Under the pieces are notes generated by a model. That model did not search any database. It worked only from the letters and a program-made list of their open reading frames with translations, and was not told the origin of the DNA. The position numbers were made by a program, and so were the translations under genes. 16,305 nt of DNA from an uncultured Collinsella sp. (GTDB lineage: Bacteria > Actinomycetota > Coriobacteriia > Coriobacteriales > Coriobacteriaceae), in NCBI GenBank assembly GCA_900549215.1, contig URNJ01000026.1, positions 1-16,305 on the forward strand. The letters are read 5' to 3'. Positions 14,887 to 16,305 of this stretch are shown here, one piece after another (within the stretch, counting starts at the first letter, position 1; each line of letters opens with the position of its first letter).

Positions 14887-16305
14887 ATGGAACAAAAGGC
14901 CAAGGAGGCAGCCTCGCACGCTGCGATTCCTGTGAGCATCTCGGCGATGCTCGTCACGCTGGGCGTGGTGTATGGCGATATCGGCACCAGCCCCATGTAT
15001 GTAACCAAGGCACTCGTTGCCGGCAACGGCGGCATCGGAAGCGTCACGGAGGAGTTCGTGCTCGGCGCGCTCTCCCTTGTCGTGTGGACGGTCACGCTGC
15101 TGACGACCGTCAAGTACGTGCTGATCTCGCTGCGCGCCGACAACCACGGCGAGGGCGGTATCTTTGCCCTGTACAGCCTGGTCAAGCGCTGCGGCAAGTG
15201 GCTCATCATCCCCGCCATGCTGGGCGGCGCCGCGCTGCTCGCTGACGGCATCCTGACGCCCGCCGTTACCGTTACCACGGCCATTGAGGGCCTGCGCACC
15301 ATCCCGGCGGTCCATGCTGTGTTGGGTGACGATCAGGGCCGTGTCGTGGCCATCACGCTTGCCATCATCATCGCGCTCTTCTTGGTACAACGTATCGGTA
15401 CGGCCAAGATCGGTCACGCCTTTGGCCCCATCATGACGCTGTGGTTCCTGTTCTTGGGCGGCACGGGTCTGTTCTTTGTCTTCCAGCACCCCGCGGTGCT
15501 GCTGTGCCTCAACCCGCTGCGCGGCATCGGCTTTTTGTTGAGCCCCAACAACCACGCGGGCATCATGATTCTGGGCAGCTGCTTCCTCGCCACTACCGGT
15601 GCCGAGGCGCTCTATTCCGACATGGGTCACGTGGGCCGCGGCAACATCTACGCAACCTGGCCGTTCGTTAAGTGCTGTCTGCTGCTTTCCTATATGGGCC
15701 AGGGCGCTTGGCTTATCAACAACGCCGCCAACCCCGAGCTCATGGGTATCGCCGACCTCAACCCCTTCTACCAGATGCTCACCCCGGGCCTGCGTCCCTT
15801 TGCCGTCGGCCTTTCCACCGTCGCGGCCATCATTGCCTCGCAGGCGCTCATCACCGGCGCATTCTCGCTGGTGTCCGAGGCCAGCCGCCTGGACCTTATG
15901 CCGCACATGCAGGTCTTCTACCCTGCCGAGACCAAGGGCCAGCTCTATATTCCCATGGTCAACAACGTCATGCTCGTTGGCTGCGTCATCGTGGTGCTGC
16001 TGTTCCAGAACTCGGCGCATATGGAAGCCGCCTACGGCCTTGCCATTACGCTGACTATGATGTGCACCACGATGCTGCTCTTCTTCTACCTGCACGAGGA
16101 GCGCAAGCTCAAGGTTGCTCCGTGGATCTTCGCGGCCTTCTTCCTTTTGCTCGAAGGCTTCTTCTTCGTGAGCTCGCTCACCAAGTTCTTCCACGGCGGT
16201 TACTTCACCATCCTCATGGCTGCACTCATCATGGGCATTATGGTGTGCTGGTACAACGGCACGGCGGTCGAGCAGCGCCAGTTTACGCTGCTGCCCAGAT
16301 GCACG
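14887..16305 (+). CDS. kup: Kup-type potassium uptake protein, 3' end beyond the window
   Basis: This polytopic membrane protein imports potassium, probably coupled to protons. The 473 codons seen here run to the window edge with no stop. Family members usually reach 600-700 residues, so the last membrane helix region and the cytoplasmic tail are missing. The diagnostic LGVVYGDIGTSPMY lies at residues 25-38. ADNHGEGGIFALYSLVKR, LGGAALLADGILTPAVTV and TTGAEALYSDMGHVG are further strongly conserved Kup segments, interspersed with about a dozen hydrophobic helices. GGGAGG at 14871-14876 lies 10 bases before ATG 14887, and a TATAAT promoter precedes it. The final residues LLPRCT look less family-like than the rest, so a frame error at the very edge cannot be excluded. 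Confidence 0.92.
   Translation, partial: MEQKAKEAASHAAIPVSISAMLVTLGVVYGDIGTSPMYVTKALVAGNGGIGSVTEEFVLGALSLVVWTVTLLTTVKYVLISLRADNHGEGGIFALYSLVKRCGKWLIIPAMLGGAALLADGILTPAVTVTTAIEGLRTIPAVHAVLGDDQGRVVAITLAIIIALFLVQRIGTAKIGHAFGPIMTLWFLFLGGTGLFFVFQHPAVLLCLNPLRGIGFLLSPNNHAGIMILGSCFLATTGAEALYSDMGHVGRGNIYATWPFVKCCLLLSYMGQGAWLINNAANPELMGIADLNPFYQMLTPGLRPFAVGLSTVAAIIASQALITGAFSLVSEASRLDLMPHMQVFYPAETKGQLYIPMVNNVMLVGCVIVVLLFQNSAHMEAAYGLAITLTMMCTTMLLFFYLHEERKLKVAPWIFAAFFLLLEGFFFVSSLTKFFHGGYFTILMAALIMGIMVCWYNGTAVEQRQFTLLPRCT

Noticed and set aside
14863..16194. Minus-strand open frame of 443 codons opposite the potassium transporter
   Set aside because: The sense strand encodes clear Kup motifs throughout. 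The antisense product is rich in Glu, Gln, His and Arg without any family signature.

Overview
The window looks like chromosomal DNA of a high-GC Gram-positive gut actinobacterium, most probably Collinsella or a close relative in the Coriobacteriia. That is an inference. It rests on GC-rich codons with strong AGGAGG-type ribosome sites, cell-wall sorting signals of the LAxTG type, and protein sequences that resemble that group from memory.

Layout, left to right. (1) A minus-strand coiled-coil surface protein (303-1316) ending in LANTG. Its promoter/leader (1327-1381) is repeated base for base at 1-55, which implies a second minus-strand gene of the same family just off the left edge. (2) A plus-strand two-gene operon for a heterodimeric ABC exporter (1532-3388 and 3389-5248), one half with a degenerate and the other with a canonical ATPase site. 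(3) A small flavodoxin-family protein resembling BilS (5370-5927). (4) A 740-bp non-coding stretch with a 129-bp nested inverted-repeat element (5970-6098) and a strictly periodic 62-bp repeat array (6159-6544). (5) A very large LANTG-anchored surface protein (6668-10775) whose signal-peptide segment is separated from the body by a one-base frameshift near 6840. (6) A terminator, a second array (10865-11094), a short palindrome and a second 130-bp nested element (11181-11310) with the same core as the first but different, internally complementary arms. (7) A minus-strand LTA-synthase-like membrane sulfatase-fold enzyme (11338-13638). (8) A plus-strand nitroreductase (13852-14727), followed by a perfect 14-bp hairpin. 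(9) The first 473 codons of a Kup-type potassium transporter (14887 to the window end), which is open at the 3' edge.

Common theme: much of the window concerns the cell envelope (two sortase substrates, an exporter, a polyglycerol-phosphate-type synthase, a potassium transporter), with two flavin-type proteins interspersed. There is no transposase, integrase, tRNA, rRNA or CRISPR-Cas gene.

The least explained parts are non-coding. There are 21 copies of a 14-bp motif in alternating orientation, spaced about 31 bp (three helical turns) apart, in two arrays flanking the giant surface-protein gene. There are also two structured elements, each lying just 3' of a gene in the same relative orientation, that conserve a core of about 70 nt while their 30-bp arms differ but stay complementary. 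I consider these the best candidates for something undescribed.
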